Counted from the first letter of the stretch, positions 16,546 through 25,120 are shown. The stretch: 64,000 bases of DNA from an uncultured Aquimarina sp. (GCA_947498935.1 CANMMM010000009.1:1-64000); one strand, 5' to 3'. Translations and numbers: made by a program. Notes: generated from the sequence alone by a model not told the origin.

Positions 16546-17724
16546 ATGAAGCCCGATATGTTCGAAGCACCTGATTATTACAATATAGATGAGTTACTCA
16601 CTGAGGAGCATAAACTGGTCAGAGATGCTGCGAGGAGTTGGGTAAAACGCGAGGTGTCTCCGATTATAGAGACACATGCACAGCAAGCTACCTTTCCTAC
16701 TTCCATTATCCAGGGATTAGCGGGCATTGGTGCGTTTGGTCCTTACATTCCACCCGAATACGGTGGGGCAGGACTGGATCAGATCAGTTACGGACTGATC
16801 ATGCAAGAGATCGAAAGAGGAGACTCAGGGGTGCGATCTACCGCCTCTGTACAATCCTCATTAGTCATGTATCCCATCTGGAAATATGGCAGCGAAGCAC
16901 AACGAAAAAAATACCTGCCCAAGCTAGCATCGGGCGAGTATATGGGCTGTTTCGGACTTACAGAACCCGACCATGGCTCTAATCCAGCGGGGATGACTAC
17001 ACATTTTAAGGATGCAGGAGATCATTACCTACTCAATGGCGCTAAATTATGGATCTCTAATGCCCCCTTTGCCCAGATCGCAGTGGTGTGGGCTAAGGAT
17101 GAGTCCGGCAGAATACACGGACTGATCGTAGAGCGGGGTATGGAAGGATTTTCTACCCCAGAAACACATAATAAGTGGTCGCTACGCGCCTCTGCCACAG
17201 GAGAGTTGATTTTTGATAATGTAAAAGTACCCAAAGATCATATACTACCTGGCAGAAGTGGGCTAGGCGCACCACTCTCTTGTCTAGATTCGGCACGTTA
17301 CGGAATTGCGTGGGGAGCGATCGGCGCGGCAATGGACTGTTACGACACCGCCTTGCGCTATGCCAAAGAGCGGATACAGTTTGATAAACCCATCGCAGGA
17401 ACGCAATTACAGCAAAAAAAATTAGCAGAAATGATTACCGAGATCACCAAAGCGCAGTTACTCGCATGGCGATTAGGCGTGCTACGGGATCAGGGAAAAG
17501 CGACATCTGCCCAAATATCCATGGCCAAACGCAATAATGTAGCGATGGCGATTACCATCGCCAGAGAAGCCAGACAGGTACTAGGCGGAATGGGCATCAC
17601 AGGCGAGTATAGCATCATGCGACATATGATGAATCTAGAAAGCGTGATTACCTATGAGGGTACGCACGATATCCATCTATTAATCACAGGAATGGATATC
17701 ACAGGCATTGCCGCATTTAAGTAA
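16546..17724 (+). CDS. Acyl-CoA dehydrogenase, probably glutaryl-CoA dehydrogenase
   Basis: This 392-residue flavoenzyme most resembles glutaryl-CoA dehydrogenase, which oxidises and decarboxylates glutaryl-CoA to crotonyl-CoA in lysine and tryptophan breakdown. The catalytic base is E371 in YEGTHDIH. R97-S98 (GVRSTASVQSS) match the Arg-Ser pair that binds the substrate carboxylate in the human enzyme. FAD-binding blocks GCFGLTEPDHGSNP and WISNAP are present, and QVLGGMGI is near the C-terminus. It is followed closely by a glycerophosphodiesterase and a flavoprotein on the same strand, which do not obviously share its pathway. Confidence 0.88.
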   Translation: MKPDMFEAPDYYNIDELLTEEHKLVRDAARSWVKREVSPIIETHAQQATFPTSIIQGLAGIGAFGPYIPPEYGGAGLDQISYGLIMQEIERGDSGVRSTASVQSSLVMYPIWKYGSEAQRKKYLPKLASGEYMGCFGLTEPDHGSNPAGMTTHFKDAGDHYLLNGAKLWISNAPFAQIAVVWAKDESGRIHGLIVERGMEGFSTPETHNKWSLRASATGELIFDNVKVPKDHILPGRSGLGAPLSCLDSARYGIAWGAIGAAMDCYDTALRYAKERIQFDKPIAGTQLQQKKLAEMITEITKAQLLAWRLGVLRDQGKATSAQISMAKRNNVAMAITIAREARQVLGGMGITGEYSIMRHMMNLESVITYEGTHDIHLLITGMDITGIAAFK

Positions 17725-17751
17725 GAGGAGTATCATTAGAACCTATATATT

Positions 17752-18432
17752 TTGGAAATATTTGGACATAGAGGCGCCGCAGGACTAGTGGCCGAAAATA
17801 CCATAGCGTCTATACATCGGGCGCTGGCACACTCGGTAGCAGGTATAGAGATCGATGTGCATCGCTGTAAATCAGGCGAAATCGTGGTATTGCACGATGA
17901 TACATTGGATCGTACCACGAATGCTACAGGTCATGTGGCAGACTACACCCTACAAGAGCTCAATACCTTTCACACCCCAGAGGGCTATGGCATTCCTACC
18001 CTTTTCGAGGTGCTGACAGTGATTGATGCCCAATGCAAGCTAAATATAGAGCTCAAAGGTGCCGCTACGGCATTACCCACCGTTTCTTTATTAGACAGCT
18101 ACATCGCCACCTCTCGATGGACGGCCGATGATTTTATCATATCTAGTTTTGATCATGCACAATTGGCCTTATTACAGCGTAGCACCACTCGCTATCGCAT
18201 CGGCGTACTTACCGAAGCAGCACCGCTAGCGTGCATCGACACCGCCCGTGCCTTAGACGCCTACTCCGTACATCCGTCTATCGAACAGCTATCCGCGCAG
18301 GACGTCACTACATTGCAGTCTCAGGGGTATAAGGTATATGTATGGACGGTCAATGATCCTGTGCTCATGCAGCAATCAAAACAGTGGAATGTTGATGGAA
18401 TCATTACCGATTTTCCTAATTTCGCACCATGA
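17752..18432 (+). CDS. Glycerophosphodiester phosphodiesterase
   Basis: This 226-residue GDPD-type TIM barrel hydrolyses glycerophosphodiesters to glycerol-3-phosphate and an alcohol. The signature GHRGAAGLVAENT (residues 5-17) carries the catalytic His, EIDVH supplies metal-binding acids and LHDDTLDRTTN the second catalytic His. The C-terminal VYVWTVND and DGIITDFP motifs are intact. The reading frame begins with TTG at 17752, right before the conserved first strand, and no ATG upstream fits. It lacks a signal peptide, so it should be cytoplasmic like UgpQ. It overlaps the next gene by 4 bp. Confidence 0.9.
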   Translation: MEIFGHRGAAGLVAENTIASIHRALAHSVAGIEIDVHRCKSGEIVVLHDDTLDRTTNATGHVADYTLQELNTFHTPEGYGIPTLFEVLTVIDAQCKLNIELKGAATALPTVSLLDSYIATSRWTADDFIISSFDHAQLALLQRSTTRYRIGVLTEAAPLACIDTARALDAYSVHPSIEQLSAQDVTTLQSQGYKVYVWTVNDPVLMQQSKQWNVDGIITDFPNFAP

Positions 18433-19640
18433 ACTATGACTTAATCATTGTAGGCGGTGGCGCAGCAGGTTTTTTTACAGCCGTAAACGTAGCCGCACTA
18501 GCGCCCTCCATGCAGATAGCGATCTTAGAAAGAGGCAAAGAAGTATTGTCTAAAGTACGAATCTCAGGAGGCGGTAGGTGTAATGTCACCCATGCCGAAT
18601 TTATCCCCAAAGCGCTGACCAAGTACTATCCCAGAGGCGAAAAAGAACTCATAGGCCCCTTTCATACCTTTATGACAGGCGATGTCATGGAGTGGTTCGA
18701 GCAGCGAGGCGTAGCCTTAAAGATCGAAGAAGACGGTCGCGTATTCCCAGTATCCGATAGCTCACAAACCATTATAGACTGCTTCCTCTCAGAAGCCCAA
18801 AGACTCGGTATTACCGTGCTTACCAGTCATGTCGTACAGCAGTTCCAGCAGCACGACCAGCAATGGCAGGTAACCACCAATCAGGGAGTGTTTACCGCCC
18901 CGAAACTCATGATCGCCACCGGTAGCAACCCTAAGATATGGAAACACCTGCGTACCCTACAGCACGATATCGTCGCAGCAGTCCCCTCGTTATTTACCTT
19001 TAATATACAAGACCATAGGATCAAAGACCTGCCCGGCGTAGTGGCCGAAGCCCGCGTACGAGTAGTAGACACCAAGCTAGTTGCAGAAGGCCCGCTACTG
19101 ATTACACACTGGGGGATGAGTGGTCCTGCGATTCTAAAACTATCCGCTTGGGGAGCCGTAGCCTTACATGCAGTAAACTATGATTTCGAGATTTCCGTCA
19201 ATTGGTTGCTCGATGCCACAGTAGACACCGTGGTTGCCGATTTACAAAATACCAAGGACAGTGCCGCAAAACAGCAAGTCACTACCTATGCGCAGTTTGG
19301 ACTTCCCAAGCGATTGTGGCGTAGTCTAGTCGCCAGTGCAGGCATCCAGGCCACAGACCGATGGGCAGCAATTCCTAAATCAAAACTACGAACCCTCGCC
19401 CAGCAGTTGGTAGACAGTCGATTTAGCGTGCAGGGCAAAAGCACGTTCAAAGACGAGTTCGTCACCGCAGGAGGCGTGGCACTAAAGGAGGTACATTTTA
19501 AAACCTTTGAGAGCAAAAAACACCAACACCTCTACTTTGCAGGAGAAGTACTAAACATCGATGCCATCACAGGCGGTTTTAATTTCCAAAACGCATGGAC
19601 CGGTGCCTATATCGCAGCACAGGCCATTGTAGATGCATAA
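18429..19640 (+). CDS. HI0933/YhiN-family FAD-dependent oxidoreductase
   Basis: This 403-residue flavoprotein has the dinucleotide-binding motif GGGAAGFFTA at residues 8-17. The family hallmark SGGGRCNVTH is near 48-57, followed later by LLITHWGMSGP, FVTAGGVALKEV and the closing GFNFQNAWTGAYIAA. Members (including BaiN and RdsA) are poorly characterised reductases. Its start overlaps the phosphodiesterase stop by 4 bp, so they are co-transcribed. The coding sequence is notably C-rich compared with most of the window. Confidence 0.88.
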   Translation: MNYDLIIVGGGAAGFFTAVNVAALAPSMQIAILERGKEVLSKVRISGGGRCNVTHAEFIPKALTKYYPRGEKELIGPFHTFMTGDVMEWFEQRGVALKIEEDGRVFPVSDSSQTIIDCFLSEAQRLGITVLTSHVVQQFQQHDQQWQVTTNQGVFTAPKLMIATGSNPKIWKHLRTLQHDIVAAVPSLFTFNIQDHRIKDLPGVVAEARVRVVDTKLVAEGPLLITHWGMSGPAILKLSAWGAVALHAVNYDFEISVNWLLDATVDTVVADLQNTKDSAAKQQVTTYAQFGLPKRLWRSLVASAGIQATDRWAAIPKSKLRTLAQQLVDSRFSVQGKSTFKDEFVTAGGVALKEVHFKTFESKKHQHLYFAGEVLNIDAITGGFNFQNAWTGAYIAAQAIVDA

Positions 19641-19666
19641 GTAGTAGGTTTCTTTTTTTAGTATGT

Positions 19667-19768
19667 GGGCGTTACCTCCTCCTAAGGTCGGAGGTCGGGC
19701 TATCCGCTATATCTTTTTTGGTTTTTTAAAAGGAAACCAAAAAAGGATGCCGCTCCTATCCCTAACGC
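19667..19768 (-). repeat. Dispersed structured repeat family A, copy 2
   Basis: Read on the minus strand it runs GCGTTAGGGATAGGAGCGG, then an internal hairpin CTTTTTTGGTTT with AAACCAAAAAAG. The core AGCGGATAGCCCGACC comes next, then a second hairpin ACCTCC with GGAGGT, and the end GTAACGCCC closes the outer stem with the start. It lies between the flavoprotein and the effector cassette. Confidence 0.9.
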
Positions 19769-19836
19769 AAAGCATCCATATAGCGATCGGAGTATCCACA
19801 ATAGATCATAAAATATGTTAAAAATATCTAAAAAAG

Positions 19837-19864
19837 GGGTAACATTTTCCCTAAAAATGACACT
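19837..19864. repeat. 28-bp direct repeat, left copy, flanking the effector cassette
   Basis: The same 28 bases recur at 24464-24491. In the right copy they contain the ATG of the DUF3592 gene. In the left copy the same ATG starts a frame of only 10 codons, so the left copy looks like a fragment of that gene's start region. Confidence 0.85.
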
Positions 19865-19975
19865 CATTAGAAATAGGATAAACCATTGATCCAAAATATT
19901 GTATACTTTTATACCAGTTATTAGGTATTGCCCCTATACACGATACACGGTATTACGCACAAAACACACCATCAC

Positions 19976-21931
19976 ATGAGCATCATCGCTAAACTATATG
20001 CAGACGGGCAAGTATTTAATGTACTGAGCTGCGAGCATGGATTCAAACAAGTCACAGACCCCACCGGCAGACCCTTTGCCAAACCCTATCATGTGGGATT
20101 GGTAGCTAAAATCGAATGCACCAAAAACCTTTATTTTTTCGAAAAAGCCATTCACCCCACTGATCAAATCTCGGAGGTCATTCTAGAGTACTCGCACAGC
20201 TTCCTATCGCAGCGCCCCCGAAAAATCCGATTTCTAGACTGTCATGTGACCATCATTCACACGCATTTCAAAGCCAAAGGTCCCAATTCCTTTACAGAAA
20301 CCATCTGCATTAGAGCAGCAGCAATAGAAGAATCGCACTCCGCTGCTAAATACAGTACCTATAGGCAGGTTACCCCCTTTGCCTCAGATACCACACCACT
20401 GACCATCACAGAAACCCCAGAAACTGTGATCACTAATATCGCTTGGCAGCACCCAGAAACCGCAGAAAATAACTGTACCGAAATCCAGTACACACAGCAA
20501 GTAGGCCTGACAGCGCAGATCGATCATCCTAGTGGCAGTACCGCCACCATCACTATAGAAAAAGAAGACGGCACCGAATTCGAAAGCGGCAAAAAACAAC
20601 TCACCTTTACAGAAACCATCACAGAAGATGGACAAGTAGCCATAGCCCCTTTTGAGATCAAAGAAGCATGGGAAACATCTAAAACAGCAGACATCGATAC
20701 CCTGATTGCACGGGTATCCCATAACGGAGTACAGCGACGCAGCACTGCCTTACAGATTGTACCCCTACCCAAGGTAATCGTAGATTTTAGACCCGAAAAA
20801 AACTATACAGGTACCTACGGCTTCGATTACATGCGGCATAAAACCCAAAAGAAAGACCACATAACCTATCAGGACATTCTGGGTACTAACGCTACCGTAC
20901 GAAATACCAAAACCGGAAAAATCTCCAATCGATTTACCAAATACCCAAACAATACCAAGTATAACGATCTAAAAGACAACCAGTATACCACGACCACCTT
21001 TCCGTGGTACAAAGACGCCAAGGGCAATCCCGTACCCTATATACAAAGTTGGCTCACGCTCTATCCCCAACAAAAAGTACAGCTCAGCCTACAAATAGAC
21101 ACCATAGAGAATCCCAAAAAGCTCCCCCTGACCTTGGAGTATGATAAGACGCTCTTTAAACTCAGTACCGATACCATTCCGGCACAATCCAAAGGAAAAA
21201 AACGACTCCACGATTACCTTACGCTCGAATGCCTTCAGGAGTTTGACACCGATCAGCAGATCCAAGTACTGCATGGCAAACGACCACTGGGAGCGCTCAT
21301 GATCCTAAAAAATAGCAAACAACACCGGTATACATTAGATGTGGTTTTTGTTGCTGTTAAAACTCAATTGATTCAAGGTAAGAAGCCCAAAGTAAAAACT
21401 ACTGGCGAGCGACTTTTTTTAGAAAAATACCTGAAACAAGGTTTAATATCCCCAAAAGTCGTTGAAGAAAATTTGGATTTAACCACAGACACCACTTTTA
21501 ACAGTCGATTCTCGGGTACAGGGCAGGGATATATCGATAACAGAACGGGACTTCATGCCTACCTAAATCAGCAGATGCCTGCCAAGTATAAAAACTACCT
21601 AAAAATCTATTTTATCCCAGATAAATGTCCTGTGTTGGATAAAAATGGCGTCCCAATCGCTAGAATCAATGGGCAAGCCATGGCGATCGGATCGGATGCT
21701 GTAGTGGTTTTTCTAGGCCATAATAAATCGACTACGACGCACGAGGCATTGCATGCCTTGGGGCTTCGACATACCTTTGATAAAAAAGCGACCTATGGCT
21801 ATAAAAAAGGAGAAACCTATAACATTATGGACTACTCCCACGAACCAAAATACGGACGTAAAAAACGAATCCTAACCTGGCTATGGCAGTGGAAAGCCCT
21901 ATGGAAAAATAATCTTGTAACACCCGAATAA
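19976..21931 (+). CDS. Candidate type VI effector: TssD/Hcp-like domain fused to metzincin protease
   Basis: This protein has 651 residues from ATG at 19976. A TTG at 19928 would add 16 residues ahead of the typical TssD start. Residues 1-120 resemble the Bacteroidota T6SS tube protein TssD: MSIIAKLYADGQVFNVLSC, TDPTGRPF, and FTETICI in the last strand. Residues of about 150-250 look Ig-like. The C-terminal domain has the metzincin zinc motif HEALHALGLRH at 589-599 (HExxHxxGxxH) and a Met-turn NIMDY shortly after. I infer that the Hcp-like part is loaded into the secretion tube and the protease is the toxin. It ends 1 bp before the first of four lipoprotein genes. No T6SS structural genes are in view. 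The TssD match is from memory of the family, not a search. Confidence 0.75.
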   Translation: MSIIAKLYADGQVFNVLSCEHGFKQVTDPTGRPFAKPYHVGLVAKIECTKNLYFFEKAIHPTDQISEVILEYSHSFLSQRPRKIRFLDCHVTIIHTHFKAKGPNSFTETICIRAAAIEESHSAAKYSTYRQVTPFASDTTPLTITETPETVITNIAWQHPETAENNCTEIQYTQQVGLTAQIDHPSGSTATITIEKEDGTEFESGKKQLTFTETITEDGQVAIAPFEIKEAWETSKTADIDTLIARVSHNGVQRRSTALQIVPLPKVIVDFRPEKNYTGTYGFDYMRHKTQKKDHITYQDILGTNATVRNTKTGKISNRFTKYPNNTKYNDLKDNQYTTTTFPWYKDAKGNPVPYIQSWLTLYPQQKVQLSLQIDTIENPKKLPLTLEYDKTLFKLSTDTIPAQSKGKKRLHDYLTLECLQEFDTDQQIQVLHGKRPLGALMILKNSKQHRYTLDVVFVAVKTQLIQGKKPKVKTTGERLFLEKYLKQGLISPKVVEENLDLTTDTTFNSRFSGTGQGYIDNRTGLHAYLNQQMPAKYKNYLKIYFIPDKCPVLDKNGVPIARINGQAMAIGSDAVVVFLGHNKSTTTHEALHALGLRHTFDKKATYGYKKGETYNIMDYSHEPKYGRKKRILTWLWQWKALWKNNLVTPE

Positions 21932-21932
21932 T

Positions 21933-22493
21933 ATGAAAAAAATAATAGTAATAGTTATCGTAACCCTATGCACTGCCTGTAGTGCGCAAAAAACCAACCC
22001 AATGAGAACATTTGATATTGAAGTTTTTAATGAAAATAAAAATCATCTAGATGAATATGATTTTAATCTAGAAGGAGGGATCAAAGTAAGTCAACGAAAA
22101 GATATAGATGAATATTATGAAACAATTCAAAGCGACAATTCATACTTTCAAACGATTAATCGTTACTATTTGAATGGTAAGTTAAAAGCAACAGTAAAAG
22201 ATTTTCCTAATAATTTTTTTCATGGGACTTATAAAGAATATGACGAAGAGGGCAATTTGATCAAAGAAACAGATTATGACAAGGAATTTGAGTTTACATG
22301 GGAGCAGCTATTAAAGCTATTGGAGGAACGCAATGTAGACATTAGGGATGCAGATAATACTACCATCAGAAAACAAAATGGCAATTGGCGGTTCGATTAT
22401 ATTCAAGACATCTATATATACGATGTGATCATCCATGGAAAGACGGGAGAAGTGCTACAAGATGCAAAAAATGTTTTTCAAGAAGGGTCTTAG
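21933..22493 (+). CDS. Candidate immunity lipoprotein 1 (MORN/YwqK-like)
   Basis: This is a 186-residue lipoprotein. The signal ends at a lipobox with Cys16 (LCTACSAQ). The middle holds a MORN_2/YwqK-type hairpin repeat (YYLNGKLKATV, then KEYDEEGNLIKETDYD), a fold seen in YwqK antitoxins. The last 80 or so residues are nearly identical in all four paralogues. Its middle segment (EYDFNLEGGIKVSQR) is most like that of copy 3. The gene begins 1 bp after the effector stop, so it is co-transcribed. An extracytoplasmic immunity role against a protease delivered to the periplasm is inference from position, duplication and fold. Confidence 0.7.
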   Translation: MKKIIVIVIVTLCTACSAQKTNPMRTFDIEVFNENKNHLDEYDFNLEGGIKVSQRKDIDEYYETIQSDNSYFQTINRYYLNGKLKATVKDFPNNFFHGTYKEYDEEGNLIKETDYDKEFEFTWEQLLKLLEERNVDIRDADNTTIRKQNGNWRFDYIQDIYIYDVIIHGKTGEVLQDAKNVFQEGS

Positions 22494-22562
22494 GACAGCA
22501 GTACAGCAGTTATTGGAGAAGGAAATCACTACAGAAACACCATTAGATAACACCGAGTTAGT

Positions 22563-23123
22563 ATGAAAAAATTAATAGTCATAGTAGTTACAGTTCTATG
22601 TACTGCCTGTAGTGCGCAAAAAACCAACCCAATGAAAACATTTGATATAGATATATTTAATAAGAATAAAAATCAATCTAATAGGACTATTGACACTTTA
22701 AAAAATGGTACTATCATAGAAAGAAGAGAATCCATTAATTTTTATGAAGAATTCATAAAAGAAAAAGAATCGTTTTTTGAAAAATATAGTAGATTTTATA
22801 AAAATGGGAAGTTACAGCTAGAAGGACAATTTTTGTATAATGACTTTCAGAAAGGTATTTGGAGGGAATATGATAAAGAGGGTAATCTGATTGAGGAAAC
22901 AGATTATGACAAGGAATTTGAGTTTACATGGGAGCGGCTATTAAAGTTATTAGCGGAACGAAATGTAGACATTAGGGATGTAAATAATACGACCATCAGA
23001 AAACAAAATGGCAATTGGCGGTTCGATTATATTCAAGACATCTATATATACGATGTCATCATTCATGGAAAAACAGGAGAAGTGCTACAAGATGCAAAAA
23101 ATGTTTTCCAAGAAGGGTCTTAG
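22563..23123 (+). CDS. Candidate immunity lipoprotein 2
   Basis: This is a 186-residue paralogue with the same signal and lipobox (TACSAQ) and the same C-terminal 80 residues (EFEFTWERLL, NTTIRKQNGNWRFDYIQD). The middle segment differs from copy 1 and resembles copy 4 (IDTLKNGTIIERRES, FQKGIWREYDKEGN). It follows copy 1 after a 69-bp spacer that is itself repeated between copies. Candidate immunity function is inferred. A decoy or regulatory role is also possible. Confidence 0.68.
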   Translation: MKKLIVIVVTVLCTACSAQKTNPMKTFDIDIFNKNKNQSNRTIDTLKNGTIIERRESINFYEEFIKEKESFFEKYSRFYKNGKLQLEGQFLYNDFQKGIWREYDKEGNLIEETDYDKEFEFTWERLLKLLAERNVDIRDVNNTTIRKQNGNWRFDYIQDIYIYDVIIHGKTGEVLQDAKNVFQEGS

Positions 23124-23192
23124 GACAGCAGTACAGCAGTTATTGGAGAAGCAAATCACTACAGAAACACCATTAGATAACACCGAGCTAGT

Positions 23193-23747
23193 ATGAAAAA
23201 ATTAATAGCCATAGTAGTTACAGTTCTATGTACTGCCTGTAGTGCGCAAAAAACTGAGCCAAGAAAGGTGTTTGATATAGAAGTGTTTCATAAGAATAAG
23301 GTAAATAATGAATATAATTTTATTTTAGAGGATGGCACTACAGTAAGACAAATAGAATGGAAAGATGAGTATGATGAAATTAGATATAACAATAAATCTT
23401 ATTTTGAAATTTATACTTCTTATTACAAAAATGGGAATCTGAAAATGTTTGTAGAAAGATTTCCTAACAGATTTGTTAAATACATAAAAGAATATGACGA
23501 AGAGGGTAATTTAATCAAAGAAACAGATTATGACAAGGAATTTGAGTTTACATGGGAGCAGCTATTAAAGATATTGGAGGAACGCAATGTAGACATTAGG
23601 GATGTAAATAATACCACCATCAGAAAACAAAATGGCAATTGGCGGTTCGATTATATTCAAGACATCTATATATACGATGTGATCATCCACGGAAAAACAG
23701 GTAAAGTGCTACAAGATGCAAAAAATGTTTTCCAAGAAGGGTCTTAG
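23193..23747 (+). CDS. Candidate immunity lipoprotein 3
   Basis: This is a 184-residue paralogue. The middle segment (NEYNFILEDGTTVRQIE, RFPNRFVKYIKEYDEEGN) pairs with copy 1. The residues just after the lipobox (PRKVFDI) and the KTGKVLQ near the C-terminus pair with copy 4. This makes the array a mosaic. Lipidation at Cys16 is predicted. It is separated from copy 2 by the conserved 69-bp spacer. Coding sequence is very AT-rich compared with the effector. Confidence 0.68.
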   Translation: MKKLIAIVVTVLCTACSAQKTEPRKVFDIEVFHKNKVNNEYNFILEDGTTVRQIEWKDEYDEIRYNNKSYFEIYTSYYKNGNLKMFVERFPNRFVKYIKEYDEEGNLIKETDYDKEFEFTWEQLLKILEERNVDIRDVNNTTIRKQNGNWRFDYIQDIYIYDVIIHGKTGKVLQDAKNVFQEGS

Positions 23748-23816
23748 GACAGCAGTACAGCAGTCATTGGAGAAGAAAATCACTACAGAAACACCATTAG
23801 ATAACACCGAGCTAGT

Positions 23817-24377
23817 ATGAAAAAATTAATAGCCATAGTAGTCGCAATCCTCTGCACTGCCTGTAGCGTCCAAAAAACTCAGCCAAGAAAGGTGTTTGAT
23901 ATAAAAACATTTGACAAAAATAAAAATTACCTCAATCGGTTTACAGATACTCTTGAAAACGGGATCATTATTGAACAAAGGGAACGAAGGGAAGAATATT
24001 ATGAAGTGATTAAATCTAGAGAAAAATATTTTCAAGAGATCAATAGATATTATAAAAATGGAAAACTAAAGTTAAATGGACTTTATTTTGACAGTAATTT
24101 TAAAAAGGGTATTTGGCGAGAATATGACGAAGAGGGAAATCTGATTGAGGAAACAGATTATGACAAGGAATTTGAGTTTACATGGGAGCAGCTATTAAAA
24201 ATATTTGAGGAGCGAAATGTAGACATTAGGGATGCAGATAATACTACCATCAGAAAACAAAATGGCAATTGGCGGTTCGATTATATTCAAGACATCTATA
24301 TATACGATGTCATCATCCACGGTAAAACAGGTAAAGTGCTACAAGATGCAAAAAATGTTTTCCAAGAAGGGTCTTAG
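23817..24377 (+). CDS. Candidate immunity lipoprotein 4
   Basis: This is a 186-residue paralogue with lipobox TACSVQ. The middle (FTDTLENGIIIEQRER, FKKGIWREYDEEGN) is like copy 2, and the ends are like copy 3. It has MORN-type YYKNGKLKLNG hairpins. It is last in the array. The 3' flank starts with the same spacer words (GGACAGCAGTACAGCAG) and then diverges, marking the end of the duplicated unit. Confidence 0.68.
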   Translation: MKKLIAIVVAILCTACSVQKTQPRKVFDIKTFDKNKNYLNRFTDTLENGIIIEQRERREEYYEVIKSREKYFQEINRYYKNGKLKLNGLYFDSNFKKGIWREYDEEGNLIEETDYDKEFEFTWEQLLKIFEERNVDIRDADNTTIRKQNGNWRFDYIQDIYIYDVIIHGKTGKVLQDAKNVFQEGS

Positions 24378-24463
24378 GACAGCAGTACAGCAGTTATCAT
24401 AGTGCAAATCAGTATAGGGGAAAGAAAAATCAAGATGAGTTCTATAAAAAAATTAAAAAAACA

Positions 24464-24491
24464 GGGTAACATTTTCCCTAAAAATGACACT
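24464..24491. repeat. 28-bp direct repeat, right copy, flanking the effector cassette
   Basis: This is an exact match to 19837-19864, spanning the last 20 bp before the DUF3592 start codon and its first codons. The two copies enclose the effector and all four lipoproteins (about 4.6 kb). Confidence 0.85.
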
Positions 24492-24939
24492 TATAATAAA
24501 CGTTAATTTTCAAGTATATATGGTGGCATTTTTAATTGTAGGAATCGTATTGATTTTTACAGGTATCTGGATTCAAAGAAAGAAGAAAAAATTACAAGAA
24601 CACGGTCGAAGAGTAAAAGGAGTGATAGTAGGGAATCGAGAATGCAGCATCAATGATAGAAGCTTGTTCTTTCCTATGGTCGAGATTGAAAACGAACAAC
24701 AAGAAAAACTACACTTAAAGATGACAATAGGTACCAATGTGGGAAGAAGAATAGGAAGTCCTATAGAGATTGTGTACGATCCATATAATCCTAGCAGTGA
24801 TGTTTTTGAATATACCAAATCAACCCCTGTGACAAGTTTACTTTTTATAATCCTTGGAGCTATTTTTACTTTTATAGGGGCGGTAAGTGTTACTTTGGTT
24901 TTGGTTTGGGAAGGGATATTAAAATCATTAGGAAAATAA
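24484..24939 (+). CDS. DUF3592-like membrane protein
   Basis: This is a 151-residue protein with two membrane helices (about residues 10-30 and 118-145) around a soluble beta-rich part (VKGVIVGNRECS, PMVEIENEQ, IEIVYDPYNPSSD). The last motif, where a Y/V-YDP-NP stretch precedes the second helix, is typical of DUF3592. Function is unknown. Its start codon is inside the 28-bp repeat that also marks the left edge of the effector cassette. It may belong to the cassette or be the locus into which the cassette entered. Confidence 0.65.
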   Translation: MTLIINVNFQVYMVAFLIVGIVLIFTGIWIQRKKKKLQEHGRRVKGVIVGNRECSINDRSLFFPMVEIENEQQEKLHLKMTIGTNVGRRIGSPIEIVYDPYNPSSDVFEYTKSTPVTSLLFIILGAIFTFIGAVSVTLVLVWEGILKSLGK

Positions 24940-25112
24940 AACCAAACCGATGACATAAATGACTTCTCTATGAAAATATATATGCTGAAACAGCTACAAT
25001 ATATCAGCTCATAGAGTTACTAGTCTATGTGGGATTTGCCGCAAATATACACATGACTGCTACGATGAAGCAATAAAAGTGTAACGGTATGTCGTATGCC
25101 AAAAGGTTGTTG

Positions 25113-25120
25113 TATTTTTG
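25113..25120 (+). promoter_or_regulatory. -7 promoter element of selO
   Basis: TATTTTTG matches TAnnTTTG and lies 62 bp before the selO start codon. Confidence 0.5.

Noticed and set aside
24484..24939. DUF3592-like protein as a fifth immunity protein
   Set aside because: It has two membrane helices and no similarity to the four lipoproteins. Kept only as a neighbour that shares the 28-bp repeat.
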